Source: Mycobacteroides salmoniphilum (lineage in GTDB: Bacteria > Actinomycetota > Actinomycetes > Mycobacteriales > Mycobacteriaceae). Taken from it: a DNA stretch of 64,000 nt. The notes beneath the pieces are model-generated. The model searched no databases, had not been told where the DNA came from, and saw only the letters and a list, made by a program, of their open reading frames with translations. Position 1 is the first letter of the stretch, and each line of letters opens with the position of its first letter. Of this stretch, positions 52,467 to 60,907 are shown piece by piece. The translations under genes and the position numbers were made by a program. The DNA lies in contig NZ_CP024633.1 in NCBI RefSeq assembly GCF_004924335.1, positions 4,278,001-4,342,000 of the forward strand, read 5' to 3'.

Positions 52467-52540
52467 GTTCCAAGTTGTTGGCCGGGACTTTGTGACTGGT
52501 TGCCAATGCCCATTTCACGCAATGCGGGCAGCATCGGAAT

Positions 52541-52696
52541 ATGGGTGACACCGTGAGCGTGGCCGATATCCGCACCGCCATCAAAGAACTCTCGTTGCGC
52601 GCCGATCTCGCTGACCGCGAAGGTCGCGCCGATGATGCACGCGAGCTCCGTGATCGCATCCGCGGATACCAAGAAGAACTCGCCAAGCGTCCCTAG
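52541..52696 (+). CDS. Small helical protein, 51 residues
   Basis: A short frame from ATG 52541 to TAG 52694-52696. The product is highly charged and helical: SVADIRTAIKELSLRADLAD, REGRADDARELRDRIRGYQ and EELAKRP; heptad spacing suggests a coiled coil. A GTG at 52553 (fifth codon) is an alternative start. Codon use is GC-rich in the third position as in the neighbouring genes, which supports translation. I recall similar small proteins in mycobacteria, but cannot name a function. Confidence 0.6.
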   Translation: MGDTVSVADIRTAIKELSLRADLADREGRADDARELRDRIRGYQEELAKRP

Positions 52697-52736
52697 GCCG
52701 TTCTGGCACATGGAGCGCGCCTCGGCAGGTATCTTA

Positions 52737-52770
52737 TATCGCATTGTGTCTATATAGATGAAGTGCGATA
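52737..52770. promoter_or_regulatory. Nested palindrome upstream of ArsR gene
   Basis: Outer arms TATCGCA and TGCGATA separated by 20 bp, with TCTATATAGA, a perfect 10-bp palindrome, at the centre. It ends 9 bp before the ArsR start, a normal position for autorepression. Confidence 0.6.
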
Positions 52771-52778
52771 CTTAGGAA

Positions 52779-53075
52779 ATGGACGCCTTCGAAGCGGTCG
52801 CAGAGCCAAGCCGCCGCATTCTGCTTGATGCCCTGGCCGGCGGTGAATGGACCGCCGGGGAACTCGTCGCGACACTGCCCGGCCTGACACAGCCCACCGT
52901 CTCGCGGCATCTCCGCGTGCTGCGCGAGGCGGGTCTCGTCGATGTCAATCCCGACGCACAACGCCGGATCTATGCGCTGCGCGCCGACGGCCTGGTCCAG
53001 ATCGACCAGTGGATCGACCCATACCGACATTTCTGGAGTGACCATCTGAACGCGCTGGAACGCCACCTGCCCTAG
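52779..53075 (+). CDS. ArsR-family transcriptional repressor
   Basis: 98 residues: VAEPSRRILLDALAGGEWTAGELVATLPGLTQPTVSRHLRVLREAGLVDV is the winged helix-turn-helix of ArsR proteins. No metal-binding CxC pair is present, so it is likely one of the non-metal members often paired with SRPBCC/AHSA1 proteins; an SRPBCC gene lies 300 bp upstream. The nested palindrome directly before the ATG is probably its own operator. Confidence 0.87.
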   Translation: MDAFEAVAEPSRRILLDALAGGEWTAGELVATLPGLTQPTVSRHLRVLREAGLVDVNPDAQRRIYALRADGLVQIDQWIDPYRHFWSDHLNALERHLP

Positions 53076-53100
53076 CGACAGTGACGGGGCGGCTAGCGGA

Positions 53101-53568
53101 CTAACGGCCCGCCCACCGGACCTCGATGCCTTCCGCATCCACCTGCTGACCCGGTCGGGACGTCACCTGCACCTCAACTTCCCGCCCGGTCTGCTTGTCG
53201 ATCAATTCCAGCGGCTTACGCCCGTCCTGCAAGTACTCGTCCCCCCACTTGAGCAGGGACAGCAGCACCGGAAGCAGATCCTCGCCCATCCGGGTCAACA
53301 CATACCCGTCTCGTTCCCGCTGGCCAGGTTCACGGTAGGGCACCTTCTCGATGACGCCCGCCGTCTCCAATTGCTTGAGTGCACGCGATACCGCCGGCGC
53401 CGATACCCCGATGCGCTCGGAAAACTCGTCGAATCGGGTTGAGCCGTAGAAGCATTCGCGAACGATCAGGAATGCGGTCTTGGTACCCAGTAAGTCCAGG
53501 GCCTTCCCGATCGAACACTCATCGGTGTTCCAGCGGGAGCGGTCCCGCAGCAGCCGCTCGAACTCCAT
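53101..53568 (-). CDS. HxlR-family transcriptional regulator
   Basis: 155 residues from ATG 53568 (AGGTG upstream; GTG 53574 is also possible). CSIGKALDLLGTKTAFLIVRECFYGSTRFDEFSERIGVSAPAVSRALKQLETAGVIEKVPY is the HxlR winged helix, starting with the conserved N-terminal Cys that in YodB/HypR-type members senses electrophiles. It is divergent from an SDR gene, and the intergenic region contains two perfect palindromes; it likely represses itself and the SDR-tautomerase genes. Confidence 0.87.
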   Translation of the reverse strand: MEFERLLRDRSRWNTDECSIGKALDLLGTKTAFLIVRECFYGSTRFDEFSERIGVSAPAVSRALKQLETAGVIEKVPYREPGQRERDGYVLTRMGEDLLPVLLSLLKWGDEYLQDGRKPLELIDKQTGREVEVQVTSRPGQQVDAEGIEVRWAGR

Positions 53569-53588
53569 GGTCACCTGCCCATTGTAAC

Positions 53589-53602
53589 TAACGCTTGCGT
53601 TA
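53589..53602. promoter_or_regulatory. Palindrome 1 between HxlR and SDR
   Basis: TAACGC-TT-GCGTTA, a perfect 6-2-6 repeat, 21 bp upstream of the HxlR start. Confidence 0.6.
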
Positions 53603-53624
53603 TTCAGCTAGTCCCGCTAACGTC

Positions 53625-53648
53625 CTAACTAACGTAATCGTTAGTTAG
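53625..53648. promoter_or_regulatory. Palindrome 2 between HxlR and SDR
   Basis: CTAACTAACG and CGTTAGTTAG around TAAT, perfect 10-4-10, ending 9 bp before the SDR start. The TAACG core is shared with palindrome 1, which suggests one protein binds both. Confidence 0.68.
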
Positions 53649-53657
53649 GAGATGGGA

Positions 53658-54353
53658 ATGATCGAAAACAAGGTCGTACTGGTCACCGGAGGACGCCGTG
53701 GGTTGGGTGCCGCCATCGTCGACGAGGCACTGAGCCGCGGAGCCCGCAAGGTCTACAGCACCGCGCGCCAACCATTCGAGGACCCGCGCGAGCAGGTGGT
53801 GACCAAGCAGCTCGAGGTGGTCTCCGAGTCTTCGGTGCAGGCCCTGGCCGACGAGCTCACCGACGTCGACATCGTGGTCAACAACGCCGGTGTGCTGTAT
53901 CCCGATTCGCTGCTCACCGGCGACCTCGATCGAGTCGACGCGACGTTCCAGACCAACGTATTCGGCCCGCTGCGGGTCATCCGGGCGTTCGCGCCGATCC
54001 TCAAGGCCAACGGCGGCGGTGCGATCGTCAACATCCACTCGGTGCTCTCGTGGCTGGGCGGGGCAGGCGCCTACGGGGCCTCGAAGGCGGCCATCTGGTC
54101 GGTGACCAACACGCTGCGCCTGGAGCTGGAACCCCAGCACACGCATGTGCTCGGCGTACACGCCGGATTCATCGACACCGACATGGTGTCCGCCCTTGAC
54201 GTTCCGAAGACACCGCCCGGCGTGATCGCGGCACGCATCATCGATGCGCTGGAGAAGGGCGACAACGAGGTGTTGACCGACGATCTCACCGCCCAGGTCA
54301 AGTCCCAGCTGTCCGGGCCGGTCGAGAACCTCGCCTACCGCCCCAGCCACTAG
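53658..54353 (+). CDS. Short-chain dehydrogenase/reductase
   Basis: 231 residues from ATG 53658; AGGAG at 53647-53651 is 6 nt away, whereas the ATG at 53652 touches it. The cofactor loop is VTGGRRGLGAAIV, NNAGVLYP follows, and the catalytic residues are Ser in NIHSVLSW and Tyr-x3-Lys in AYGASKAA. It probably reduces a carbonyl compound. It is controlled, by inference, by the divergent HxlR protein. A tautomerase gene follows after 28 bp. Confidence 0.88.
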   Translation: MIENKVVLVTGGRRGLGAAIVDEALSRGARKVYSTARQPFEDPREQVVTKQLEVVSESSVQALADELTDVDIVVNNAGVLYPDSLLTGDLDRVDATFQTNVFGPLRVIRAFAPILKANGGGAIVNIHSVLSWLGGAGAYGASKAAIWSVTNTLRLELEPQHTHVLGVHAGFIDTDMVSALDVPKTPPGVIAARIIDALEKGDNEVLTDDLTAQVKSQLSGPVENLAYRPSH

Positions 54354-54381
54354 TCCGCGCACCGACAAGGAGACGATCGAG

Positions 54382-55310
<929 letters not shown>

Positions 55311-55317
55311 TCACCTC

Positions 55318-55323
55318 TAGTCT
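55318..55323 (+). promoter_or_regulatory. Leaderless -10 element for the enoyl-CoA hydratase gene
   Basis: TAGTCT ends 6 nt before ATG 55330. Confidence 0.5.
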
Positions 55324-55329
55324 TGCTTC

Positions 55330-56127
55330 ATGACGTCACATGTGACCCTACGCGTCGATGGCGAGGTAGCTCGCGTCACCTTGTCTCGGCCCGAGAAGCT
55401 CAACGGTCTCACCATCGACATGCTCAACGGGCTGACCGCCGCCGCACGCCATATTGCCTCCGATACCTCGATCCGGGTGGTGGTGTTGTCCGGTGAGGGG
55501 GACACATTTTCTACCGGACTGGATTTCGCGGCCGCCGGGAAGGACCCCGCGCGCGTCGTCGCGAACTTCATTCCGCTCCCCTGGCTGGGTACCAACGGTT
55601 TTCAGGAGGCTTGCTGGGCATGGCGCCGGTTGCGCATCCCCGTGATCGCCGTCATTCAGGGTCGTTGCTACGGCGGCGGGCTGCAGCTGGCGCTGGCCGC
55701 CGACTTCCGGTTCACCACGCCCGACGCCGAGTTCTCCATCCTGGAGGCCAAGTGGGGTCTCATCCCCGATATGTCCGGAAGCGTCACGCTGAGTCAATTG
55801 ATCGGAATTGATACCGCCAAACGACTCACCATGACCGGCGAGATGTTCGATGGCTTCTACGCCAAAGAGATCGGCCTGGTCACCCAGGTGAGCGCCGACC
55901 CGGAGGCCGATGCGCAGGAACTCATCGACCAAATCCTGTCCCGCTCCCCTGATTCGGTAGCGGCGACCAAGACCCTGTTCGACAGGGCATGGTCGATGGT
56001 GCCGCGACGCGCCTTCGGCCTGGAGCGGCGCCTACAGCTGCGGCTCATGCGTGGGCCCAACTTCGCCATCGCGCGCAAGGCCGGCATCGAGAAGTCCGAA
56101 CCGCAGTTCAAGGCTCGCAGTATCTAG
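55330..56127 (+). CDS. Enoyl-CoA hydratase/isomerase family protein
   Basis: 265 residues of the crotonase family. The oxyanion-hole segments are STGLDFAAAG and VIQGRCYGGGLQLALAADFRF. The position of the second hydratase Glu (normally E144 of crotonase) falls in EAKWGLIPDMSGSVTLSQLIG, where Asp replaces Glu, a feature of isomerase-like or other crotonase activities such as dienoyl-CoA isomerase. The exact reaction is uncertain. A leaderless start is indicated by TAGTCT. Confidence 0.83.
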   Translation: MTSHVTLRVDGEVARVTLSRPEKLNGLTIDMLNGLTAAARHIASDTSIRVVVLSGEGDTFSTGLDFAAAGKDPARVVANFIPLPWLGTNGFQEACWAWRRLRIPVIAVIQGRCYGGGLQLALAADFRFTTPDAEFSILEAKWGLIPDMSGSVTLSQLIGIDTAKRLTMTGEMFDGFYAKEIGLVTQVSADPEADAQELIDQILSRSPDSVAATKTLFDRAWSMVPRRAFGLERRLQLRLMRGPNFAIARKAGIEKSEPQFKARSI

Positions 56128-56133
56128 GCGTCC

Positions 56134-56838
56134 GTGAACGACAAGAGCGCCGCCCGACAGGTACTGACGGGCCTTGTCTTGCTGCTCGCCACGGCCGGCG
56201 CCGTTTTGGCCGTCACCCTCATCTGGCCGCGGGCGCACGCCCCGGTCTCCGAGGCACCCAGCGTCTCGACGGCCGCAACACCACCGATTGACCTTTCGGT
56301 GTATCTCCCCAGCCCGTCCGAGTACCCACCCGGATTCACCGTGCCCAACGACACCGGGATCGCCCACGCCGAATTCGCATTCACCACGGCCGTCCCCGGT
56401 CAACCCACGCCCGCACCCTGCGCTCCTGAGAGTTCACTGCCCGCGCAATTACCGACCGGAGATACCCCGGCGCAACTGCACATCGCACACCTGCAACCGG
56501 CAGGCAGTGCGAGCCTGTCGATCGCCATTGCCGATGCGGGCGAATGGAAGGACCTCTCGCCGATCCGCACGCGGTTGGCGCAATGCCCCCATCAGGACAG
56601 CAGCGGAATCACGTGCACGGATACCGAATACCAGCCCGTGCCGGCCGTTTCGGCCGACGATGTCATCGTCGTCGAATCACGCTGTCGGAGCGGCTTCGAC
56701 TTCCGATATCGGACCTACTACGCCATCACCCGGGGACGGCTGGTGTACATATCCGCATCGGGTGACGACCCACGACCGGCCGAAGGCGTCCTAGGACTCG
56801 TCGTCACCAAGATGCACGGCGCAACAGCACCGCATTAG
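56134..56838 (+). CDS. Membrane-anchored extracytoplasmic protein related to the nearby kinase sensor
   Basis: 234 residues from GTG 56134. One N-terminal helix (VLTGLVLLLATAGAVLAVTLIW, residues 10-31) anchors an external domain. The domain begins LPSPSEYPPGFTV, carries four paired Cys, and ends RGRLVYISASGDDPRPAEG; the external part of the Ser/Thr kinase at 58360 has the parallel LLPGQFDYPDGWE opening and RGLLVYILASGASN ending. They seem to be paralogous ligand-binding domains. Function unknown. It is 6 bp after the crotonase gene. Confidence 0.68.
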   Translation: MNDKSAARQVLTGLVLLLATAGAVLAVTLIWPRAHAPVSEAPSVSTAATPPIDLSVYLPSPSEYPPGFTVPNDTGIAHAEFAFTTAVPGQPTPAPCAPESSLPAQLPTGDTPAQLHIAHLQPAGSASLSIAIADAGEWKDLSPIRTRLAQCPHQDSSGITCTDTEYQPVPAVSADDVIVVESRCRSGFDFRYRTYYAITRGRLVYISASGDDPRPAEGVLGLVVTKMHGATAPH

Positions 56839-56883
56839 CACGTTGCCCATGCCCACGGTGTGTATGTGATCTTGTTTCGCTCG

Positions 56884-57195
56884 TTACGCCGCGGGTACGC
56901 AGTCGCGGAGCTCGGGCGCCATGCCGTACGGGCCCCACATCTGCCGCTCGGCATCCTGACGCGCCTCAGCCTCGTTACCTCCGCGGCCGATTACTGCGCC
57001 CGCCCACTGCTTCATGCCGAAGCCCATGCCCGGCATGCTCCCCGGGCCAAATCCAGGTGGGCCAAAGTTGTTGTTGGCATAGACCTGACACTGGACCGCA
57101 ACGGGCCCCTCGCCAGGTATTGCCGACGCGATGGGTGCAGCGAACATCATCGCCGCACATCCGATCCCCACAGCCATCGAACAGATCGTCCGCAT
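56884..57195 (-). CDS. Small secreted protein of unknown function
   Basis: 103 residues from ATG 57195, with GAGGAGGAACC upstream. A Sec signal peptide (MRTICSMAVGIGCAAMMFAAPIASA) is cleaved near residue 25. The mature protein is Gly/Met/Pro rich in the middle (FGPPGFGPGSMPGMGFGMK) and has Cys near both ends (QCQVYANNN and LRDCVPAA), likely disulfide-bonded. I do not recognise a family. Confidence 0.65.
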   Translation of the reverse strand: MRTICSMAVGIGCAAMMFAAPIASAIPGEGPVAVQCQVYANNNFGPPGFGPGSMPGMGFGMKQWAGAVIGRGGNEAEARQDAERQMWGPYGMAPELRDCVPAA

Positions 57196-57283
57196 GGTTC
57201 CTCCTCCTCGGTATCTGGCAATAGTTTGCCACAGTCCGAGTATTGCGCGTAGAGGTGGTTCGCGGGGAGGAACCGCAGGATCG

Positions 57284-58249
57284 CTAGTCTCCGAGGTGGC
57301 CGTGCGCTGCGGCCACATCGGGATGGGCCCGCAGCCGGCTTTTCCAGGCGTTCTCGCCGTACGTCGCGTGGATCGGATCGGCCGGATCGGCCGTGACACC
57401 GCGCGACCGATCCCTCAGTTCCGGCGGCAGGTCCAACGTGGGGATCTGCGCGTCAAGCCTGGGATTGAAGAAGTAGGCAATCGAGATGCGGGGCTCCCCG
57501 GTCAGCGTCACCCGATGCCGAGTAGCGCGTAGATACCCGCCACTTGCCCGTTCAAGCAGCTCGCCGATGTTCACGATGAAGGCGCCCGCCCGCCCAGGCG
57601 CGTCCCGCCACACCCCGTCCACCTCGACCTGCAGACCTCCGATGTCCGGCTCGGCCAGCAGCAGGGTCAGCACGCCGGAATCGCGATGCGCGCCCACTCC
57701 CTGCTCAGTCGTTCCGCTGGCGGGATATCGGATGACCTTGATCAGGGTCGCGGGTTCGACACCGAATGCCTCGTCGAATACTCCCTCCGCCGATCCGAGA
57801 GCAATAGCCCACTCCCGCAGTAGCTTTCGCCCCACTGCGGCCAGGGCGACATCCCAGCTCGCGAGGGTCGCCCTCAGCTCGGGAATCGCGTCAGGCCACT
57901 GGTTGGGCCCCTGCAGCCACAGGTAATCGGGTCCCTCGCCCCGCACAGCGGCCCGGCGTTCCGGCCCGATGTCGATCTGCTCGCGCCAATCCGTCAACCC
58001 ACCGGTCAGCTCTCCCCCCAGCCGGGTGAATCCACGAAAATGGGGGCTCCGCACCATGGCGATGGCGTCCTTATCCGCTGCCGGCAACGCAAAAAGCCTG
58101 CGAGCGGCCGACAGCACGTCATCGACCAGCCGGGGTGAAACGCCATGGCCTGTGAGATAGAAGAACCCAACCTCATGGGTGACCTCACGCAGCGTCGCGC
58201 GTAGCTGGCCCGGATCGCCAGAGAGGTCGACGACGGGAAGATCAGCCAT
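57284..58249 (-). CDS. 2-oxoglutarate/Fe(II)-dependent oxygenase (isopenicillin N synthase-like)
   Basis: 321 residues from ATG 58249. The N-terminal DIOX_N part starts LPVVDLSGDPGQLRATLREVTHEVGFFYLTGHGV. The iron site is HRDSG (His-x-Asp) and RATRHRV (second His), followed by the RISIAYFF Arg-x-Ser motif that binds 2-oxoglutarate. It probably hydroxylates or oxidises a small metabolite; plant-like family members act on many substrates. It is divergent from the kinase gene and stands alone. Confidence 0.87.
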   Translation of the reverse strand: MADLPVVDLSGDPGQLRATLREVTHEVGFFYLTGHGVSPRLVDDVLSAARRLFALPAADKDAIAMVRSPHFRGFTRLGGELTGGLTDWREQIDIGPERRAAVRGEGPDYLWLQGPNQWPDAIPELRATLASWDVALAAVGRKLLREWAIALGSAEGVFDEAFGVEPATLIKVIRYPASGTTEQGVGAHRDSGVLTLLLAEPDIGGLQVEVDGVWRDAPGRAGAFIVNIGELLERASGGYLRATRHRVTLTGEPRISIAYFFNPRLDAQIPTLDLPPELRDRSRGVTADPADPIHATYGENAWKSRLRAHPDVAAAHGHLGD

Positions 58250-58359
58250 GCCCCCAATGGTCCTCGGCAAGCCCCGCGAGGGCCACGGTCTTGACCGCCA
58301 TGAGGAAATATCCCAAGTACGATGGCCAAACTGTCGGGCGAGAGGGACGCACAGGGGAC

Positions 58360-60084
58360 ATGACGTCATCGGAGAGGCCGCCGCCGGGTCCGGGTAACCA
58401 GCAACCCGGAGATCTTCCACCGGGGACAGTCATATCCGGTTACACGGTGGAGCGCGTCCTCGGCCGCGGCGGTATGGGAACCGTATACCTGGCCGCCAAT
58501 CCGAACCTGCAGCGTCCCGAAGCTCTGAAGATCCTCAGCGCCCAAGCCTCCCGTGATCCGGCCTTCCGGGCACGGTTCATGCGCGAGGCCTCGCTCGCCG
58601 CCTCCCTGGACCACCCGAACATCGTGACGGTGCACAACCGCGGCGAAACGCCGGAGGGCGATCTGTGGATCGCCATGCAGTACGTCCAGGGCAGCGATGC
58701 GCAGTCGGAGTCTACGAGTGGGCGCATGTCGCTGACCCGCGCTGTTCACATCATCAGCGAGGTCGCCAAGGCCCTCGACTATCTGCATGCCCGCGGTCTG
58801 GTGCACCGTGACGTAAAGCCGGCCAACATCCTGTTGTCCGAGGGAGATCGACGAATCATGCTGGGCGACTTCGGCGTCACCCGCGCACTCGACGACAGCA
58901 ACACCGTCACCTCGGCGGGGAACGTGACTGCGACGATCGGGTACGCCGCACCGGAGGTCTTGTCGGGCGCGGCCGTCGACGGCCGCGCCGACGTGTACGC
59001 CTTGGGCTGCACCCTCTTTCGGATGCTGACGGGTCAGCCGCCATTCGGTTCCGGCGCCTCACTACCCGCGATCATCAACGCACACCTTTCGGCACCGCCG
59101 CCCCGGATCTCCCAATTTGCCTCTGTACCTGAGTCAATGGATGCCCTGATCGCCAAGGCGATGGCCAAGAATCCCGCGGATCGGTATCAAAGTGCCGGGG
59201 AGTTCGCGCTCGCCACGCAGCAGATCCTGGCGGACCCGCATCAGCACAGGCAGACGGTGCCCCAGCCCGTGCCGACCGCGACACCGCTGCCCGACTCGGC
59301 GCGAACGTTGGTCAGACACCAACGCATTGCGGCGATCGTCGGCACTGTTGTCCTGCTCGTCGCATCAGCCGTGGTGGCCGTCGTGATCTGGCCCCGCCAT
59401 GACAGCCCCACAAAACCCGCACGCCCGTCCGGCACGAGTGCGGGCACGGTGAGGCCGGGCGAATCGCTGGCCGGACAGCAGAACAACGTCCTCGACACCT
59501 TGTTACCCGGTCAGTTCGACTATCCCGACGGGTGGGAGAAGAATCCCTCGCCCACCTTCAGGTCTGGGGAGTTCAATCCGGCGGTGCCGCCCGGCGCTGC
59601 CACCACCATCGGCGGTACCCCGTTGGGCTGCAACACCATTGACCCCGTCTGGGCACTGCGCCCCCGCGAGACGGCGACGCTGTACCTGCGCGATCGCAAA
59701 AAGCCCGAGCGCGAGATCCTCATCCGGGTCGTCCCGGCATCCGACGCCCTCTCCACGGACGGCGCGTCCGATGCGTTGAAGAAGTGCGACGCCATCGCGT
59801 ACACCATCCCCGGCGCGAGCACCACGTGGCGATGCTCGTTCGAGTTCGATGAGCCGGCGCCGGTCCAGAATGCCCACAAGGAGCTCACCGCAACGGAATC
59901 GTGCTTCATGTTTCCGTCCGGGGCGAACAGTATTCGCCAGCACGTCTCATTCAACGTCGTGCGTGGACTACTCGTGTACATCCTGGCCAGCGGCGCCTCC
60001 AACAGCAACGACGCGGCGGGCTCCCTCAGCGCGACCGCGTTGAATTTTGCGACCGTCATGCGGATTCTGCGTTACGGCCGCTAG
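58360..60084 (+). CDS. Transmembrane Ser/Thr protein kinase (Pkn type)
   Basis: 574 residues from ATG 58360 (AGGGGA upstream; TACGAT at 58318-58323 is a -10 candidate). The kinase domain (about 28-290) has GRGGMGTVY, Lys57, HRDVKPANILL with Asp151, and DFG with Asp170; the activation loop ends in TIGYAAPE. A juxtamembrane stretch is followed by one helix at about 320-343 (IAAIVGTVVLLVASAVVAVVIW), then a 230-residue external domain with Cys residues and LLPGQFDYPDGWEKN. No PASTA repeats. The sensor domain resembles the anchored protein at 56134. The stop overlaps the DinB-like gene by 4 bp. Confidence 0.92.
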   Translation: MTSSERPPPGPGNQQPGDLPPGTVISGYTVERVLGRGGMGTVYLAANPNLQRPEALKILSAQASRDPAFRARFMREASLAASLDHPNIVTVHNRGETPEGDLWIAMQYVQGSDAQSESTSGRMSLTRAVHIISEVAKALDYLHARGLVHRDVKPANILLSEGDRRIMLGDFGVTRALDDSNTVTSAGNVTATIGYAAPEVLSGAAVDGRADVYALGCTLFRMLTGQPPFGSGASLPAIINAHLSAPPPRISQFASVPESMDALIAKAMAKNPADRYQSAGEFALATQQILADPHQHRQTVPQPVPTATPLPDSARTLVRHQRIAAIVGTVVLLVASAVVAVVIWPRHDSPTKPARPSGTSAGTVRPGESLAGQQNNVLDTLLPGQFDYPDGWEKNPSPTFRSGEFNPAVPPGAATTIGGTPLGCNTIDPVWALRPRETATLYLRDRKKPEREILIRVVPASDALSTDGASDALKKCDAIAYTIPGASTTWRCSFEFDEPAPVQNAHKELTATESCFMFPSGANSIRQHVSFNVVRGLLVYILASGASNSNDAAGSLSATALNFATVMRILRYGR

Positions 60085-60650
60085 CTCTTGGGCGACCAGG
60101 GCGTGAGCCAGTCGGTGGGCTCCCAACCCTCGGCCGCCGCCAGCAGCTCGTACATCGTTGCGCCATCGATGGACTCGCGAACGATGTCCGCGTGACCAGC
60201 GTGCCGTGCCAGTTCCTCGATGATGTGCAACGCCACCCACCGCACATTCCAGGCATCGACGTCCTTGGGGAACCACGGCGCGGAAGGGACGGGCACCGGA
60301 GTATCCAGTCCCTTCTGCTTGATCGCGGCCAGTGTCGCCTCGCTCTGCGCCGAGAACGCGGCCACGGCTTCAGCAAGTGTTTCGTCGTCGCGCAAGGTGA
60401 ATTCGTCATCGGCGCGTTGACGGTCGGATCCGGGGTTGGGCGCGGCGACAATCCTGTCTGTCCAGCCCGCCAACATGTTGGTGACGTGCTTGATAAGCCC
60501 ACCGATCGACAGCGTGCCCGCCGTCGGCGTCAGACGTGCCTGATCGTCGGTTAGCCCAAAGGCCACAATCCGGAAGGCGTCCTGCTGCGCAGCGATGTAC
60601 TCGATCAGCCCGTGCAACTCAGTCGGAACGGGTGGGGGCATGGCGGGCAT
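60081..60650 (-). CDS. DinB-superfamily (DUF664-like) protein
   Basis: 189 residues from ATG 60650 (GAGAGGAA upstream). A four-helix bundle of the DinB/mycothiol-dependent type is indicated by LHGLIEYIAAQQDAF, SIGGLIKHVTNMLAGW and WVALHIIEELARHAGHADIVRE, which place three histidines for a metal site. Such proteins are often thiol-S-transferases using mycothiol or bacillithiol; the exact role is unknown here. Confidence 0.78.
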   Translation of the reverse strand: MPAMPPPVPTELHGLIEYIAAQQDAFRIVAFGLTDDQARLTPTAGTLSIGGLIKHVTNMLAGWTDRIVAAPNPGSDRQRADDEFTLRDDETLAEAVAAFSAQSEATLAAIKQKGLDTPVPVPSAPWFPKDVDAWNVRWVALHIIEELARHAGHADIVRESIDGATMYELLAAAEGWEPTDWLTPWSPKS

Positions 60651-60806
60651 AGAAGTTCCTCTCAGGGCTGTGAGCTGGCATGCACAAGCCAACACCACAC
60701 CACCGACATCACTCTCCAGAACCATGAAAAAACGCCCCCTGACCTGCGATATCGAATTGTGATGACAACCACAAGGCCAGGACTTTTGTCACACGCTACT
60801 CAGCGG

Positions 60807-60834
60807 TATAGTTCAGTTGTTACCGGTGGGTAAC
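60807..60834 (+). promoter_or_regulatory. fadE5 promoter and operator palindrome
   Basis: TATAGT (60807-60812) is a -10 candidate with TTGTCA upstream at 60786-60791 (15-bp spacing). GTTACC-GGTG-GGTAAC, a perfect 6-4-6 palindrome at 60819-60834, lies right at the expected transcription start, so a repressor bound there would block initiation. Confidence 0.58.
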
Positions 60835-60907
60835 TTAATCAGAAGTAAGAACCCAACCGAATATCAGAACAGCCCCACGAGACCACGGTCAGACCCAAGA
60901 GAAAGCA

